Shown here: positions 1 to 9,932 of the stretch, one piece after another | Position numbering within the stretch: the stretch's first letter is position 1 | Layout: every line of letters begins with the position of its first letter | Source of the DNA: Neptuniibacter victor | Lineage (GTDB): Bacteria > Pseudomonadota > Gammaproteobacteria > Pseudomonadales > Balneatricaceae | NCBI GenBank assembly: GCA_027943745.1 | Contig: AP025763.1 | Location: 744,001-808,000 of the forward strand | Length of the DNA stretch: 64,000 nucleotides | Direction: 5' to 3' | Translations under genes and position numbers: made by a program | The notes under the pieces: generated by a model | The model's database searches: none | Seen by the model: the letters and a program-made list of their open reading frames with translations, nothing else | What the model was told of the DNA's origin: nothing

Positions 1-1
1 T

Positions 2-1174
2 AATAAAGACCCTTGGGGCGGTGGTAATAACAATAACCGTGGGGGTAATAAAGGCGGTGGCGATCAGGGTCCACCAGACCTAGACGAGGCGCTACGCAAG
101 TTACAAGATAAGCTGAATGGTATCTTCGGCGGTTCTGGTAAGCGCGCAAGCGGTGGTTCCGGCGGAGATGATGGTGGCTCAAGCTCCTCTTCTGGTGCTG
201 GTTTCTTCTGGGTGGTTGTTCTTATTGCTGTGTTGGTGTGGGCTGGTATGGGTGTCTATACGGTCGACCAGCAGGAGCGAGGCGTAGTGCTGCGCTTAGG
301 TAAATACAGTGAAACTGTAGGGCCTGGTCTGCAGTGGAACCCGCCATTGATTGATCTTGTTCAGAAAGTAAATGTGACGCGCGTTCGAACGCGTGATCAT
401 AGTGCGCTTATGCTGACTAAGGATGAAAATATCGTAGATGTGAATATGACGGTTCAATACGTTATTTCTGATACGAAAGATTTCGTCCTAACGGTTCGAG
501 ATCCAGAGGCTAGTTTATCACACGCAGCTGAATCAGCCCTTCGTCATGTGGTGGGTTCGACTAACATGCACGATATCCTGACTCAGGGACGTGAAGCGTT
601 ATCCGATCAAGTTCAAACGCGTTTGCAAAGCTATATGGCCAATTACGGTACAGGCTTACAGATCTCTAAGGTCAATATTAAAGAAACAAAAGCGCCGAAT
701 CAGGTGCAGGATGCTTTCGATGATGTGATCAAGGCGCGAGAAGATGAGCAGCGAGTGAAAAACGAAGCTGAATCTTATGCTAATGGCGTTGTTCCAGAGG
801 CGCGAGGTCAGGCTCAGCGTGTGCTCGAAGAGGCTAGTGCCTATCGTGAGCAGGTGGTTGCTCGTTCAGAAGGTGATGCGAAACGTTTTACCGCATTGTT
901 AACTGAGTATGAGAAAGCGCCAGAGGTAACACGTGAGCGTCTTTATCTAGACACTATGGAGCAGGTGCTTTCAGAAAATCCGAAAGTATTGGTCGATGTT
1001 GAGGGTGGCAATAATATGATGTATCTGCCACTTGATAAGCTTATGCAGAATCGCCCAGTATCTGGTGATGCTAATGGGCCGGTTCGTCTAGATAGTCAGA
1101 GTTTGCGAGAGGTCACCGATCAGGTGGTTGATCAGCTTCGTCAGAGACAAAGTACGCGTAGCGGAGGTCGATAA
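2..1174 (+). CDS. hflK: HflK, FtsH protease modulator (5' end outside window)
   Basis: Membrane-anchored SPFH/band-7 protein that with HflC forms the large periplasm-facing HflKC assembly around FtsH and modulates its proteolysis. The open frame runs from the first bases, so the start lies left of the window. What is visible is the Gly/Asn/Asp-rich cytoplasmic N-terminus (DPWGGG, then DQGPPDLDE), typical of HflK, one membrane segment near nt 205-255, then the band-7 domain (VDQQERGVVLRLGKY) and the coiled-coil region rich in Glu/Arg/Ala. A methionine at nt 212 lies inside the membrane segment and is not the real start. The stop overlaps the start of hflC by one base (TAATG), so translation is probably coupled. 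Confidence 0.95.
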   Translation, partial: NKDPWGGGNNNNRGGNKGGGDQGPPDLDEALRKLQDKLNGIFGGSGKRASGGSGGDDGGSSSSSGAGFFWVVVLIAVLVWAGMGVYTVDQQERGVVLRLGKYSETVGPGLQWNPPLIDLVQKVNVTRVRTRDHSALMLTKDENIVDVNMTVQYVISDTKDFVLTVRDPEASLSHAAESALRHVVGSTNMHDILTQGREALSDQVQTRLQSYMANYGTGLQISKVNIKETKAPNQVQDAFDDVIKAREDEQRVKNEAESYANGVVPEARGQAQRVLEEASAYREQVVARSEGDAKRFTALLTEYEKAPEVTRERLYLDTMEQVLSENPKVLVDVEGGNNMMYLPLDKLMQNRPVSGDANGPVRLDSQSLREVTDQVVDQLRQRQSTRSGGR

Positions 1175-2046
1175 TGCAATCTAAATCTTTAGTGGGCTTA
1201 ATCATCTTTGCCATATTGGTATTGATTGCGCAAAGCTCCCTGTACATCGTTAAAGAAACTGAGCGTGCAGTATTGCTTAAGTTTGGTGAGGTTGCAGAAG
1301 CTGATGTGCCTCCGGGTTTGCACTTTAAAATTCCATTTGTGAACAAAGTGCGTAAATTTGATTCTCGAATCCTAACGTTGGATGCGCGACCGCAGTCGTA
1401 CTTAACTTTAGAGAAGAAGCGATTGACGGTTGATTCTTTTGTTAAGTGGCGTGTATCGGATGTGCAGAAGTTCTATACCGCAACATCAGGTGACGAGTTT
1501 AAAGCGGCGCAGCTTCTCTCTGACCGCGTTGATACTGGCTTGCGTAACCAGTTTGGTGAGCGAACAGTGACCGAGGTTGTCTCTGGTGAGCGTGAAGAGC
1601 TAATGCGTGAGCTGACTAGCAATCTGAGTGCTATCGCAATTCAGGAGTTAGGTGTTGAAGTAGTTGATGTGCGTGTGAAGCGTATTGACCTACCGCAAGA
1701 GGTTTCTGAATCGGTTTATGGGCGTATGCGTTCTGAGCGTGAGCTTGAAGCGCGCGATATTCGTTCGCGTGGTAAGGAGTTAGCAGAAGGTATTCGTGCC
1801 GATGCGGATCGCCAGAAAACAGTTATTGCTGCTGAGGCTTATCGTGAGTCAGAAGAGTTGCGTGGTGAAGGGGATGCGATAGCGGCCAATAACTATGCAC
1901 AGGCTTATTCTGGTAATCCTGAGTTCTACTCTTTTTACCGAAGCTTGCAGGCCTATCGTGAGTCTTTTGGTAAGAGTGGCGATGTACTTGTCTTGAAACC
2001 AGACAGTGATTTCTTTAAGTACTTAGGCCAGCCGGCAGTAAAGTAG
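1174..2046 (+). CDS. hflC: HflC, FtsH protease modulator
   Basis: Partner of HflK in the HflKC complex that controls FtsH. The protein has 290 residues. An N-terminal membrane segment (about residues 5-25) is followed by the SPFH domain (ETERAVLLKFGEV) and a helical Arg/Glu-rich region with the usual RSRGKELAEGIRADADRQ stretch. Its start is embedded in the hflK stop. Length and order agree with HflC of Pseudomonas and E. coli. Two hairpins follow in the gap before yjeT. Confidence 0.97.
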   Translation: MQSKSLVGLIIFAILVLIAQSSLYIVKETERAVLLKFGEVAEADVPPGLHFKIPFVNKVRKFDSRILTLDARPQSYLTLEKKRLTVDSFVKWRVSDVQKFYTATSGDEFKAAQLLSDRVDTGLRNQFGERTVTEVVSGEREELMRELTSNLSAIAIQELGVEVVDVRVKRIDLPQEVSESVYGRMRSERELEARDIRSRGKELAEGIRADADRQKTVIAAEAYRESEELRGEGDAIAANNYAQAYSGNPEFYSFYRSLQAYRESFGKSGDVLVLKPDSDFFKYLGQPAVK

Positions 2047-2081
2047 AATTTACTGACGTAAAAATGTACAAAAAAACGGTT

Positions 2082-2146
2082 CAGGGGAAGGCATTCCCCT
2101 GATTCCGTGTTAGAATATCGCAACCGGGTTACAGCCCGGTTTTTTT
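2082..2146 (+). terminator. Two hairpins after hflC; the second is an intrinsic terminator
   Basis: The first hairpin (2082-2101) has a perfect 8-bp stem, CAGGGGAA/TTCCCCTG, with a 4-base loop and no T run. The second (2123-2140) has the stem ACCGGG/CCCGGT followed by six T (2141-2146), which is a classic terminator. It is further enclosed by an outer inverted repeat ATATCGCA (2115-2122) / TGCGATAT (2148-2155). The pair separates hflKC from yjeT-hisZ-purA. Confidence 0.75.
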
Positions 2147-2178
2147 GTGCGATATGATTGGGAATATTAGGTAAGTTT

Positions 2179-2376
2179 ATGTCTTCTGAGCTACTTAATG
2201 GATTAGCTGTTGGTTTTTGCCTAATGCTTATTCTTGAGGGCATTATTCCATTTCTTTATCCACAGCGTTGGCGCAACTTAGTTCAGCAGCTGGCGTTGGT
2301 CAGTGACCGTTCACTTAGATTGATCGGTCTTGGCAGTATGGTTTTGGGGCTTGTGGCCCTTTATGCAGTTCACTAA
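2179..2376 (+). CDS. yjeT: DUF2065 family small membrane protein (YjeT-like)
   Basis: Small protein of 65 residues with two hydrophobic segments (about 4-25 and 45-63) separated by a short basic loop with the PQRW motif typical of DUF2065. The function is unknown; the gene is regularly found between hflC and hisZ/purA in gammaproteobacteria. I chose the ATG at 2179 because AGGTAAG stands at the right distance before it and the length then equals the family. A TTG seven codons upstream is in frame but has no ribosome binding site. Confidence 0.85.
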   Translation: MSSELLNGLAVGFCLMLILEGIIPFLYPQRWRNLVQQLALVSDRSLRLIGLGSMVLGLVALYAVH

Positions 2377-2436
2377 ATAGAATTTATAATATATTGGTTC
2401 ATCCAGTATATGGTTTTGAGAGATACGGAGTACCGC

Positions 2437-3612
2437 ATGGCATTGGCAGATCGTTGGCTGCTTCCGGAAGGTGTGCAAGAACTACTTCCACCGCAAGCCC
2501 GTCGCGTTGAGATTGTACGTAGGCGTTTATTGGATCTGTATGAGCATTGGGGCTATGAGCTTGTTATGCCTCCTGTGTTTGAGCACCTTGAATCGTTATT
2601 AACGGGTGTAGGACGAGATTTAGAGCTTAATACGGTAAAAGTAACAGATCAGCTAAGTGGTCATACCGTTGGTGTGCGTGCAGATATTACACCTCAAGTT
2701 GCGCGTATTGATGCGCATCGCTTACGTGAATCCGGTGTGACTCGTCTCTGTTATGCGGGATCTGTTGTTCATGCGTTACCGACCCAGCCGTTAGCATCTC
2801 GTAATCCTTTGCAAGTGGGTGCTGAATTGTTTGGTCACTCGGGTATCGAGAGTGATGTTGAGGTTGTCTCCTTGATGGTCGAGACGATGCAGGCAGCAGG
2901 TGTTGATCATGAATTAAGTATTGATCTGGGGCATGTTGGTGTATTTACTGGATTGATGGAGATCGCAGAATTAACACCTGAGCAAAAAGATCAGTATTTA
3001 GATATCTTGCAGCGTAAAGCGCTTCCAGAGCTAGAGACTTTTATCTCGGCGTTAAATGCAGAGGCGGTCATTAAGCAGTGTTTGCTTGAGCTTCCACGCC
3101 TTAATGGTGGTGTTGAAGTATTGGGGCGCGCGCGTCAGTTGTTTGCGAGTGCACCGCAGTTGGTATTGGATGCGATCGAGTATTTGCAGCAACTAACCGA
3201 TCGTATAGCGTTGCGCTTCCCTAATTTGGATCAGTACTTTGATCTAAGTGAGTTACGTGGATATAACTATCATACTGGTGTTGTGTTTGCGGCTTATTCG
3301 CCGGCATTTGGTCAGGCGATAGCGAAGGGCGGTCGTTATGATGAGATAGGTCGTGATTTTGGCCGCGCTCGTCCAGCAACAGGTTTTAGTGCAGATTTAA
3401 AAACATTGGTTGAGCTTTCTGGTGAGCAATTAACGGATACTCAAAAGGTGTTGGCTCCAGCTGTAGAAGATGCTGCTTTATTAGCGAAAGTGAAGCAGCT
3501 TCGTGCAGAGGGTGTGACAGTTTTATATGCTTTATCCGGTGCTGAACCGGCAGAAAAATGCACCGCTCAATTGGAGCAGTGTGATGGCGAATGGGTCGTT
3601 ACTGACCTGTAA
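2437..3612 (+). CDS. hisZ: HisZ, ATP phosphoribosyltransferase regulatory subunit
   Basis: HisRS-like protein without tRNA ligase activity that binds the short form of HisG and activates the first step of histidine synthesis. It has 391 residues from the ATG at 2437. The class-II aminoacyl-tRNA synthetase core is visible: motif-2-like region RADITPQVARIDAHR near residue 95, and the HisZ/HisRS signature GGRYDEIGRDFG late in the protein. The start MALADRWLLPEG matches the family and has CGGAG upstream; an in-frame ATG at 2410 would add nine untypical residues. Its place just before purA is the same as in pseudomonads. Confidence 0.93.
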   Translation: MALADRWLLPEGVQELLPPQARRVEIVRRRLLDLYEHWGYELVMPPVFEHLESLLTGVGRDLELNTVKVTDQLSGHTVGVRADITPQVARIDAHRLRESGVTRLCYAGSVVHALPTQPLASRNPLQVGAELFGHSGIESDVEVVSLMVETMQAAGVDHELSIDLGHVGVFTGLMEIAELTPEQKDQYLDILQRKALPELETFISALNAEAVIKQCLLELPRLNGGVEVLGRARQLFASAPQLVLDAIEYLQQLTDRIALRFPNLDQYFDLSELRGYNYHTGVVFAAYSPAFGQAIAKGGRYDEIGRDFGRARPATGFSADLKTLVELSGEQLTDTQKVLAPAVEDAALLAKVKQLRAEGVTVLYALSGAEPAEKCTAQLEQCDGEWVVTDL

Positions 3613-3645
3613 CTTGTATTAAATTTATTAAGTAATCTCAAGTAG

Positions 3646-4947
<1,302 letters not shown>

Positions 4948-4960
4948 GGTTTGCGGGCAT

Positions 4961-4989
4961 AAAAAAAACCGGCTTTTGCCGGTTTTTTT
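4961..4989. terminator. Bidirectional terminator between purA and suhB
   Basis: Run of eight A, stem CCGGC, loop TTTT, stem GCCGG, then seven T. It ends purA on the plus strand and suhB on the minus strand. Confidence 0.9.
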
Positions 4990-5016
4990 GTGTCTGTTGT
5001 TTTGTGTTCGAGCGGT

Positions 5017-5829
5017 TTATTTTAAGTCTTCAGAAAGGGATGGCTGAAGTGCTTGAATAAGGGCCTTGAACATTTTTGGGTTGCCGGAAATTAGATTTCC
5101 GTTTTGGCGAAACTCGTTGCTTCCTTTGAAATCGCCAACAAGGCCGCCAGCTTCTTGTACTAAAAGAAGTCCTGCTTCCATCTCTGAATAATTAAGACCA
5201 ATCTGGTAATAACCATCGATACGTCCTGCCGCGATATAAGCAAGGTTTAGTGCAGGTGAGCCGCCGTTGTAGATAGTGCCGCCTGTGGTGGTAATGCTGC
5301 GGAAAATATCTAAATACGTATCAAGATGGGCTTTGTCGCTAGTGCGGTTAAAGAAGCCTGTTCCAATAAGTGCAGTATCAATGGTTTTGTGATTGCTGAC
5401 GCGTAAGCGTTTTCCATTTAGCTGCGCGCCATGGCCGCGGCTTGCTGTGAACTCTTCGCCCGTGATCGGGTTTAATATAAGTGCATGCTCCATGCGGCCA
5501 TTTTGTTGCCCTGCAATGCTCAAGGCAAATGCCGGTAGGCCGTTTGAAAAATTGGAGATGCTATCAATTGGATTGATATTCCAGCTGAATTCAGGGCCTT
5601 CACCTATAGGGGCGTGCTCGCCTGTGTATTCGCCAATCACTTTATGATTTGGGTAAGCCTTGTGGATTGCTTGTGCAATGCTTAATTCGGCTTTCTTGCA
5701 CGTATCGCTAATCAATTTTGCAACATCAGCTTGTTCTGATTTTACAAGGTCTAAGCGTTCAACGGCGCGTGCGATCTGTTCTCCTGCGACGCGTGCTGCG
5801 CGCAGAGCAATATTAACCATGGGTTGCAT
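5017..5829 (-). CDS. suhB: SuhB-type inositol monophosphatase family protein, predicted catalytically inactive
   Basis: The protein has 270 residues and is collinear with E. coli SuhB from MQPMVNIALRAAR to the C-terminal LSEDLK. It stands divergently beside trmJ, the usual context. In E. coli SuhB has IMPase activity and, separately, is part of the NusA-NusB-NusE antitermination complex on rRNA operons. The active site is changed here. The first metal-ligand Glu (E67) and one Asp (D89) are kept, but the DPxDGT motif reads NPIDSI (residues 86-91). That loses one metal-ligand Asp (N86) and the catalytic Thr (I91). The Asp equivalent to human D47 is C44, and the WD motif near the C-terminus is SE (215-216). 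I infer loss of phosphatase activity with retention of the antitermination role. The frame is intact, so it is not a pseudogene. Confidence 0.88.
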   Translation of the reverse strand: MQPMVNIALRAARVAGEQIARAVERLDLVKSEQADVAKLISDTCKKAELSIAQAIHKAYPNHKVIGEYTGEHAPIGEGPEFSWNINPIDSISNFSNGLPAFALSIAGQQNGRMEHALILNPITGEEFTASRGHGAQLNGKRLRVSNHKTIDTALIGTGFFNRTSDKAHLDTYLDIFRSITTTGGTIYNGGSPALNLAYIAAGRIDGYYQIGLNYSEMEAGLLLVQEAGGLVGDFKGSNEFRQNGNLISGNPKMFKALIQALQPSLSEDLK

Positions 5830-5977
5830 GTGATGGGAACCTGAAGACTGAACGAAATTAAACGAGCATTATACCTGAGGATAAGGGAGTCTGTGAATAA
5901 AAGCTTTCGTTTAGTAGCTGAATTGATCGTCATAGGTCTGTTAAAATGCATTTTTTAATAGATTTAAGGGTTAATTG

Positions 5978-6718
5978 ATGTCAGTTAATGTTCGTATAGT
6001 GCTTGTGAATACCACCCACCCAGGAAATATTGGTGGTGTTGCGCGAGCAATGAAAAATATGAAATTTGAAGAGCTGCATTTGGTTGCCCCTAAGAAGTTC
6101 CCTCATGCTAATGCTGATGCGCGGGCGGCTGGCGCAACTGATTTATTGGAATCGGCGGTTGTACATGAAACATTGGAGCAGGCTATAGCTGATTGTCAGC
6201 TGGTTGTCGGTACAAGTGCGAGAGGACGTCATATTCCTTGGCCAGTTGTTGATCCTAGGGAGTTAGCTTCTATTGTCGCGCCGCTTGATGTTGATAAGAA
6301 AATTGCAATTGTGTTTGGGCGTGAAGATCGTGGTCTGACAAATGAAGAGTTGCACCTGTGTCATCATCACGTCCATATCCCTTCTAATGAGGAGTTTAGC
6401 TCCCTTAACCTTGCTGCTGCGGTGCAGGTGATTACTTATGAGCTGCGTATGGCTTCTTTGTATGCAGATCAAAATGCGCAAGCGAAGCCGCAGTGGGGAA
6501 CGGATTGGGATATAGATCTTGCAGAGAGTGCGGATCTGGAGCGATTGTTCGCGCATATGGAGCAAACGCTTGTGGATATCGATTTTCTTGATCCGGATAA
6601 TCCTCGCCAGCTTATGCCGCGTTTGCGAAGACTTTATTTAAGATCTTTGCCTGATAAGGTTGAGGTTAATGTTTTGCGTGGTATCTTAACGGCCACTCAG
6701 AAACAGGTTAAGAGCTAA
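5978..6718 (+). CDS. trmJ: tRNA (cytidine/uridine-32-2'-O)-methyltransferase TrmJ
   Basis: SPOUT-family methyltransferase that 2'-O-methylates position 32 in the anticodon loop of several tRNAs with S-adenosylmethionine. It has 246 residues. The N-terminus VRIVLVNTTHPGNIGGVARAMKNM (read as two parts around residue 15) and the SAM-knot motifs FGREDRGLTNEE and IPSNEEFSSLNLAAAVQ are diagnostic. The ATG at 5978 has AAGGG seven bases upstream; a TTG one codon earlier is less well placed. It is divergent from suhB and upstream of the isc operon, a conserved gammaproteobacterial order. Confidence 0.96.
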   Translation: MSVNVRIVLVNTTHPGNIGGVARAMKNMKFEELHLVAPKKFPHANADARAAGATDLLESAVVHETLEQAIADCQLVVGTSARGRHIPWPVVDPRELASIVAPLDVDKKIAIVFGREDRGLTNEELHLCHHHVHIPSNEEFSSLNLAAAVQVITYELRMASLYADQNAQAKPQWGTDWDIDLAESADLERLFAHMEQTLVDIDFLDPDNPRQLMPRLRRLYLRSLPDKVEVNVLRGILTATQKQVKS

Positions 6719-6805
6719 TCTTTGATCTGGTGCGTGGGGTTGCTGCTAATTCGTGTTAGAATTCGCTCATCATGAATGGAAAGACCAAGGTAATTGGTTG
6801 GTTAT

Positions 6806-6838
6806 TTAGTTGACCTTTTTAGTCGGGTATTGCATAAT
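6806..6838 (+). promoter_or_regulatory. isc operon promoter overlapped by a type-1 IscR site
   Basis: The -35 box TTGACC (6810-6815) and -10 box CATAAT (6833-6838) are separated by 17 bases. The 25 bases 6806-6830 match the published E. coli type-1 IscR consensus (ATASYYGACTRWWWYAGTCRRSTAT) at 22 positions, with the right half TAGTCGGGTAT perfect. The site covers the -35 box and spacer, as expected for [2Fe-2S]-IscR repression of its own operon. Confidence 0.85.
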
Positions 6839-6871
6839 GCTCCGAAATGCTAACGCGTATCGGGGTGAAAT

Positions 6872-7369
6872 ATGCGACTGACAACTAAGGGGCGATATGC
6901 GGTTACCGCTATGCTGGATTTAGCTTTGCACGAAGGTAAAGGGCCGATTAGTTTGGCTGATATCTCTGAAAGGCAAGGCATATCTTTATCATATCTCGAA
7001 CAACTCTTTGCAAAGCTACGTCGAAATGAATTGGTGCGTAGTGTGCGTGGTCCAGGTGGTGGTTATCAGCTGAACCGTGAGCAGGCAGAGATAAATGTTG
7101 CTGAAGTTATTGATGCGGTTAATGAATCGGTGGACGCTACGGGTTGTCATCGCAATGGCGATTGCCAGGGTGGAGAGACTTGTTTGACGCATCACTTGTG
7201 GTGTGATTTAAGTGACCAAATTCATAGTTTTTTAAGAGGCATATCGCTAGCAAATATGGTTGCTAGAAAAGATGTGCAAGATATTTCAGATCGTCAGGAT
7301 CGTATTCATATTGATCAGGTTCTGATTGGATCAGATGCGGCTACAATTTCTGATAAAGCAGCCGTATAA
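6872..7369 (+). CDS. iscR: Fe-S cluster regulator IscR
   Basis: Rrf2-family transcription regulator with a [2Fe-2S] cluster; in cluster form it represses the isc operon. It has 165 residues. The N-terminal winged helix-turn-helix ([18 protein letters not shown]) is followed by the cluster motif with C92, C98, C104 and H107 at exactly the E. coli positions. It is first in an operon with iscS, iscU, iscA, hscB, hscA, fdx and iscX. An IscR site overlaps its promoter, so autoregulation is likely. Confidence 0.97.
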   Translation: MRLTTKGRYAVTAMLDLALHEGKGPISLADISERQGISLSYLEQLFAKLRRNELVRSVRGPGGGYQLNREQAEINVAEVIDAVNESVDATGCHRNGDCQGGETCLTHHLWCDLSDQIHSFLRGISLANMVARKDVQDISDRQDRIHIDQVLIGSDAATISDKAAV

Positions 7370-7388
7370 GTACGTTCGGAGATTATAA

Positions 7389-8603
7389 ATGAAAACACCG
7401 ATTTATCTGGATTATTCCGCTACAACACCTGCCGATCAGCGTGTTGCTGTTAAAATGGCTGAATGTCTCACGATGGATGGTAATTTTGGTAACCCTGCTT
7501 CTCGTTCTCACCTATTTGGTTGGAAGGCTGAGGAAGCGGTTGAAATTGCTCGCCGTCAAGTGGCTGATTTGATTAATGCGGATCCCCGTGAAATCGTATG
7601 GACCTCTGGTGCTACCGAGTCTGATAACTTAGCGATTAAAGGTGCTGCTCACTTCTATCAGAAGAAAGGTAAGCACATTATCACTTCCAAGATTGAGCAT
7701 AAAGCTGTGCTGGATCCTTGCCGTCAGTTAGAGCGTGAAGGTTTTGAGGTTACATATCTTACGCCAAATTCGGATGGTTTGATTGAGCCGCAGGCTGTTG
7801 CTGAAGCGATTCGTGAAGATACAATCGTTGTTTCACTTATGCATGTGAATAATGAGATCGGTACGATCACTGATATCGAAGCAATCGGTGAGTTAACGCG
7901 TTCTAAGGGAATTATTTTTCACGTTGATGCTGCACAAAGTGCGGGCAAGATTGAGATTGATCTAGCCAAGGCAAAGGTGGATTTAATGTCTTTCTCAGCT
8001 CATAAAATGTATGGGCCTAAAGGTATTGGGGCACTATTTGTTCGTCGTAAGCCACGTGTGCGTCTAGAAGCGCAAATTCACGGCGGTGGTCATGAACGTG
8101 GTATGCGTTCAGGTACGTTGCCAACCCACCAGATTGTTGGGATGGGTGAAGCGGCGCGTATCTGTAAAGAAGATCTGCTGAAAGATACTAAGGCGATTGT
8201 GGCCTTGCGTGACCGTTTCCTTGCCGGCATTGATGGCATGGAAGAGGTTTACTTAAATGGTTCAAAAGATCAGCGTATTCCGGGTAACTTGAATATTAGT
8301 TTTGCTTTCGTTGAAGGTGAATCATTGCTGATGTCTTTGAAAGACTTAGCTGTCTCTTCTGGTTCAGCTTGTACTTCTGCTAGCTTGGAGCCTTCTTACG
8401 TATTACGTGCATTGGGATTGAATGACGAGTTAGCGCATAGCTCGATTCGCTTCTCTTTTGGGCGTTTTACGACCGAGGAAGAGGTGGATTATGCTGTGTC
8501 GCAGATTGCGGACGCGGTAGGTAAATTACGTGAGCTTTCACCGTTGTGGGATATGTTTCAAGACGGTGTTGATCTGAGCAAAGTTGAATGGGTTCATCAC
8601 TAA
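7389..8603 (+). CDS. iscS: Cysteine desulfurase IscS
   Basis: PLP enzyme that takes sulfur from cysteine and passes it as persulfide to IscU and to thiolation and cofactor pathways. It has 404 residues, the same as E. coli. PLP lysine K206 lies in SFSAHK, H104 in SKIEHK, and the mobile-loop catalytic cysteine C328 in SSGSACTSA. The C-terminus ([18 protein letters not shown]) is the IscU-docking tail of the family. It lies 19 bases after iscR. Confidence 0.98.
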   Translation: MKTPIYLDYSATTPADQRVAVKMAECLTMDGNFGNPASRSHLFGWKAEEAVEIARRQVADLINADPREIVWTSGATESDNLAIKGAAHFYQKKGKHIITSKIEHKAVLDPCRQLEREGFEVTYLTPNSDGLIEPQAVAEAIREDTIVVSLMHVNNEIGTITDIEAIGELTRSKGIIFHVDAAQSAGKIEIDLAKAKVDLMSFSAHKMYGPKGIGALFVRRKPRVRLEAQIHGGGHERGMRSGTLPTHQIVGMGEAARICKEDLLKDTKAIVALRDRFLAGIDGMEEVYLNGSKDQRIPGNLNISFAFVEGESLLMSLKDLAVSSGSACTSASLEPSYVLRALGLNDELAHSSIRFSFGRFTTEEEVDYAVSQIADAVGKLRELSPLWDMFQDGVDLSKVEWVHH

Positions 8604-8632
8604 TTCAACACTGAAGGTTTTTGGAGGTCGTT

Positions 8633-9016
8633 ATGGCTTATAGTGAGAAAGTTATCGATCATTACGAGAATCCTCGTAATGTGGGCAAAATGAATGATAA
8701 AGATAACAACGTTGGTACAGGTATGGTTGGAGCGCCAGCTTGTGGTGATGTTATGCGCTTACAGATTCAGGTAAGTGATGAAGGTATTATTGAAGATGCC
8801 AAATTTAAGACGTATGGCTGTGGGTCTGCTATTGCTTCAAGTTCGCTTGTGACTGAGTGGGTTAAAGGTATGTCTTTAGAGGAAGCTGCGGAGTTAAAGA
8901 ATACAACGATCGCGGAAGAGTTGGCGTTGCCTCCTGTAAAAATTCACTGCTCTGTACTTGCGGAAGATGCGATTAAAGCGGCAGTTGCTGACTATAAAGA
9001 GAAGCAAGATAAGTAG
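8633..9016 (+). CDS. iscU: Iron-sulfur cluster scaffold IscU
   Basis: Scaffold on which IscS-derived sulfur and iron are assembled into [2Fe-2S] clusters. It has 127 residues from the ATG at 8633, which follows a strong GGAGG. The ligands C37, D39, C63, H105 and C106 are at canonical positions, and the HscA recognition motif LPPVK is at 99-103. Four in-frame codons upstream (from a TTG) precede the real start and contain the ribosome binding site. Confidence 0.98.
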   Translation: MAYSEKVIDHYENPRNVGKMNDKDNNVGTGMVGAPACGDVMRLQIQVSDEGIIEDAKFKTYGCGSAIASSSLVTEWVKGMSLEEAAELKNTTIAEELALPPVKIHCSVLAEDAIKAAVADYKEKQDK

Positions 9017-9051
9017 TCGTGAGACTACTTATTTAGGAGAAGTAAGCGTTT

Positions 9052-9378
9052 ATGGCTATTACCATGACTGATGCGGCAGCTGAACATGTTGCGCGCTATA
9101 TGGAAAAGCGAGGGCACGGAGCGGGCATTCGTTTAGGGGTGCGTACCTCAGGTTGTTCTGGCATGGCTTATGTTCTTGAATTTGTTGATGATGTTCAAGA
9201 TGAAGATCAGATCTTTAGTGGTCCTCAAGATGTTAAAATCGTTATCGATCCAAAAAGTTTGCTTTACTTGGATGGTACTGAGCTGGATTTCGTAAAAGAG
9301 GGACTGAATGAAGGGTTTAAATTTAATAACCCGAATGTCTCTAGTGAATGCGGTTGCGGTGAAAGTTTTAACGTCTGA
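9052..9378 (+). CDS. iscA: A-type iron-sulfur carrier IscA
   Basis: Carrier protein that passes Fe-S clusters, chiefly [4Fe-4S], to target apoproteins. It has 108 residues. The three cluster cysteines are present: C35 in SGCSGMAY and the C-terminal CGC pair in [10 protein letters not shown]. An AGGAGAAG ribosome binding site precedes the start. Confidence 0.97.
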   Translation: MAITMTDAAAEHVARYMEKRGHGAGIRLGVRTSGCSGMAYVLEFVDDVQDEDQIFSGPQDVKIVIDPKSLLYLDGTELDFVKEGLNEGFKFNNPNVSSECGCGESFNV

Positions 9379-9395
9379 AACATGTCGGCAGTGTG

Positions 9396-9923
9396 ATGGA
9401 TATCAATAAAAATTATTTTGAATTTATCGGCCTGCCGGTATCATTTCATATCGATCAGTCAGCTTTGGCTGATCGCTCACGAGAGCTACAGAAAACATTA
9501 CACCCGGATCGGTACGCTCATCTCTCAGAGCGGGAACAGCGTATGGCTGTTCAGTATATGTCGTTTCTGAATGAGGGGGTTGCTACTTTGCGATCGCCTT
9601 TGTTGAGAGCGCAGTATCTTCTGCAGCTTAATGGTATCGATACGATGAGCGAATCATCGACACCTATCGACCCAATGTTTCTAATGCAACAGATGGAATT
9701 ACGAGAGCAGCTTGAAGATATCCCGGAGCAAGACGAGCCTTTCGAAGAATTGGAGTCCTTGCAGGCTGAGGTCTCTCAGATGCTGGTCGCTTTTCGGGAA
9801 CAGTTTGCACAGCAGTATCAATCAGATGCTTTTGAAAAGGCCGCTGAAACTGTGCGTAAAATGCAATTTTTAGAAAAGCTGATTGTTGAGATTGAACGTC
9901 TCGAAGATCGGCTTGATGGTTGA
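9396..9923 (+). CDS. hscB: Co-chaperone HscB
   Basis: J-domain protein that brings IscU to HscA and stimulates its ATPase. It has 175 residues. The N-terminal J domain carries the invariant HPD at 36-38 (TLHPDRYAHLS), and the C-terminal three-helix domain binds IscU. A GTG lies one codon before the chosen ATG, and either could be used because the upstream Shine-Dalgarno sequence is weak. Confidence 0.95.
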   Translation: MDINKNYFEFIGLPVSFHIDQSALADRSRELQKTLHPDRYAHLSEREQRMAVQYMSFLNEGVATLRSPLLRAQYLLQLNGIDTMSESSTPIDPMFLMQQMELREQLEDIPEQDEPFEELESLQAEVSQMLVAFREQFAQQYQSDAFEKAAETVRKMQFLEKLIVEIERLEDRLDG

Positions 9924-9932
9924 TACGATTTT

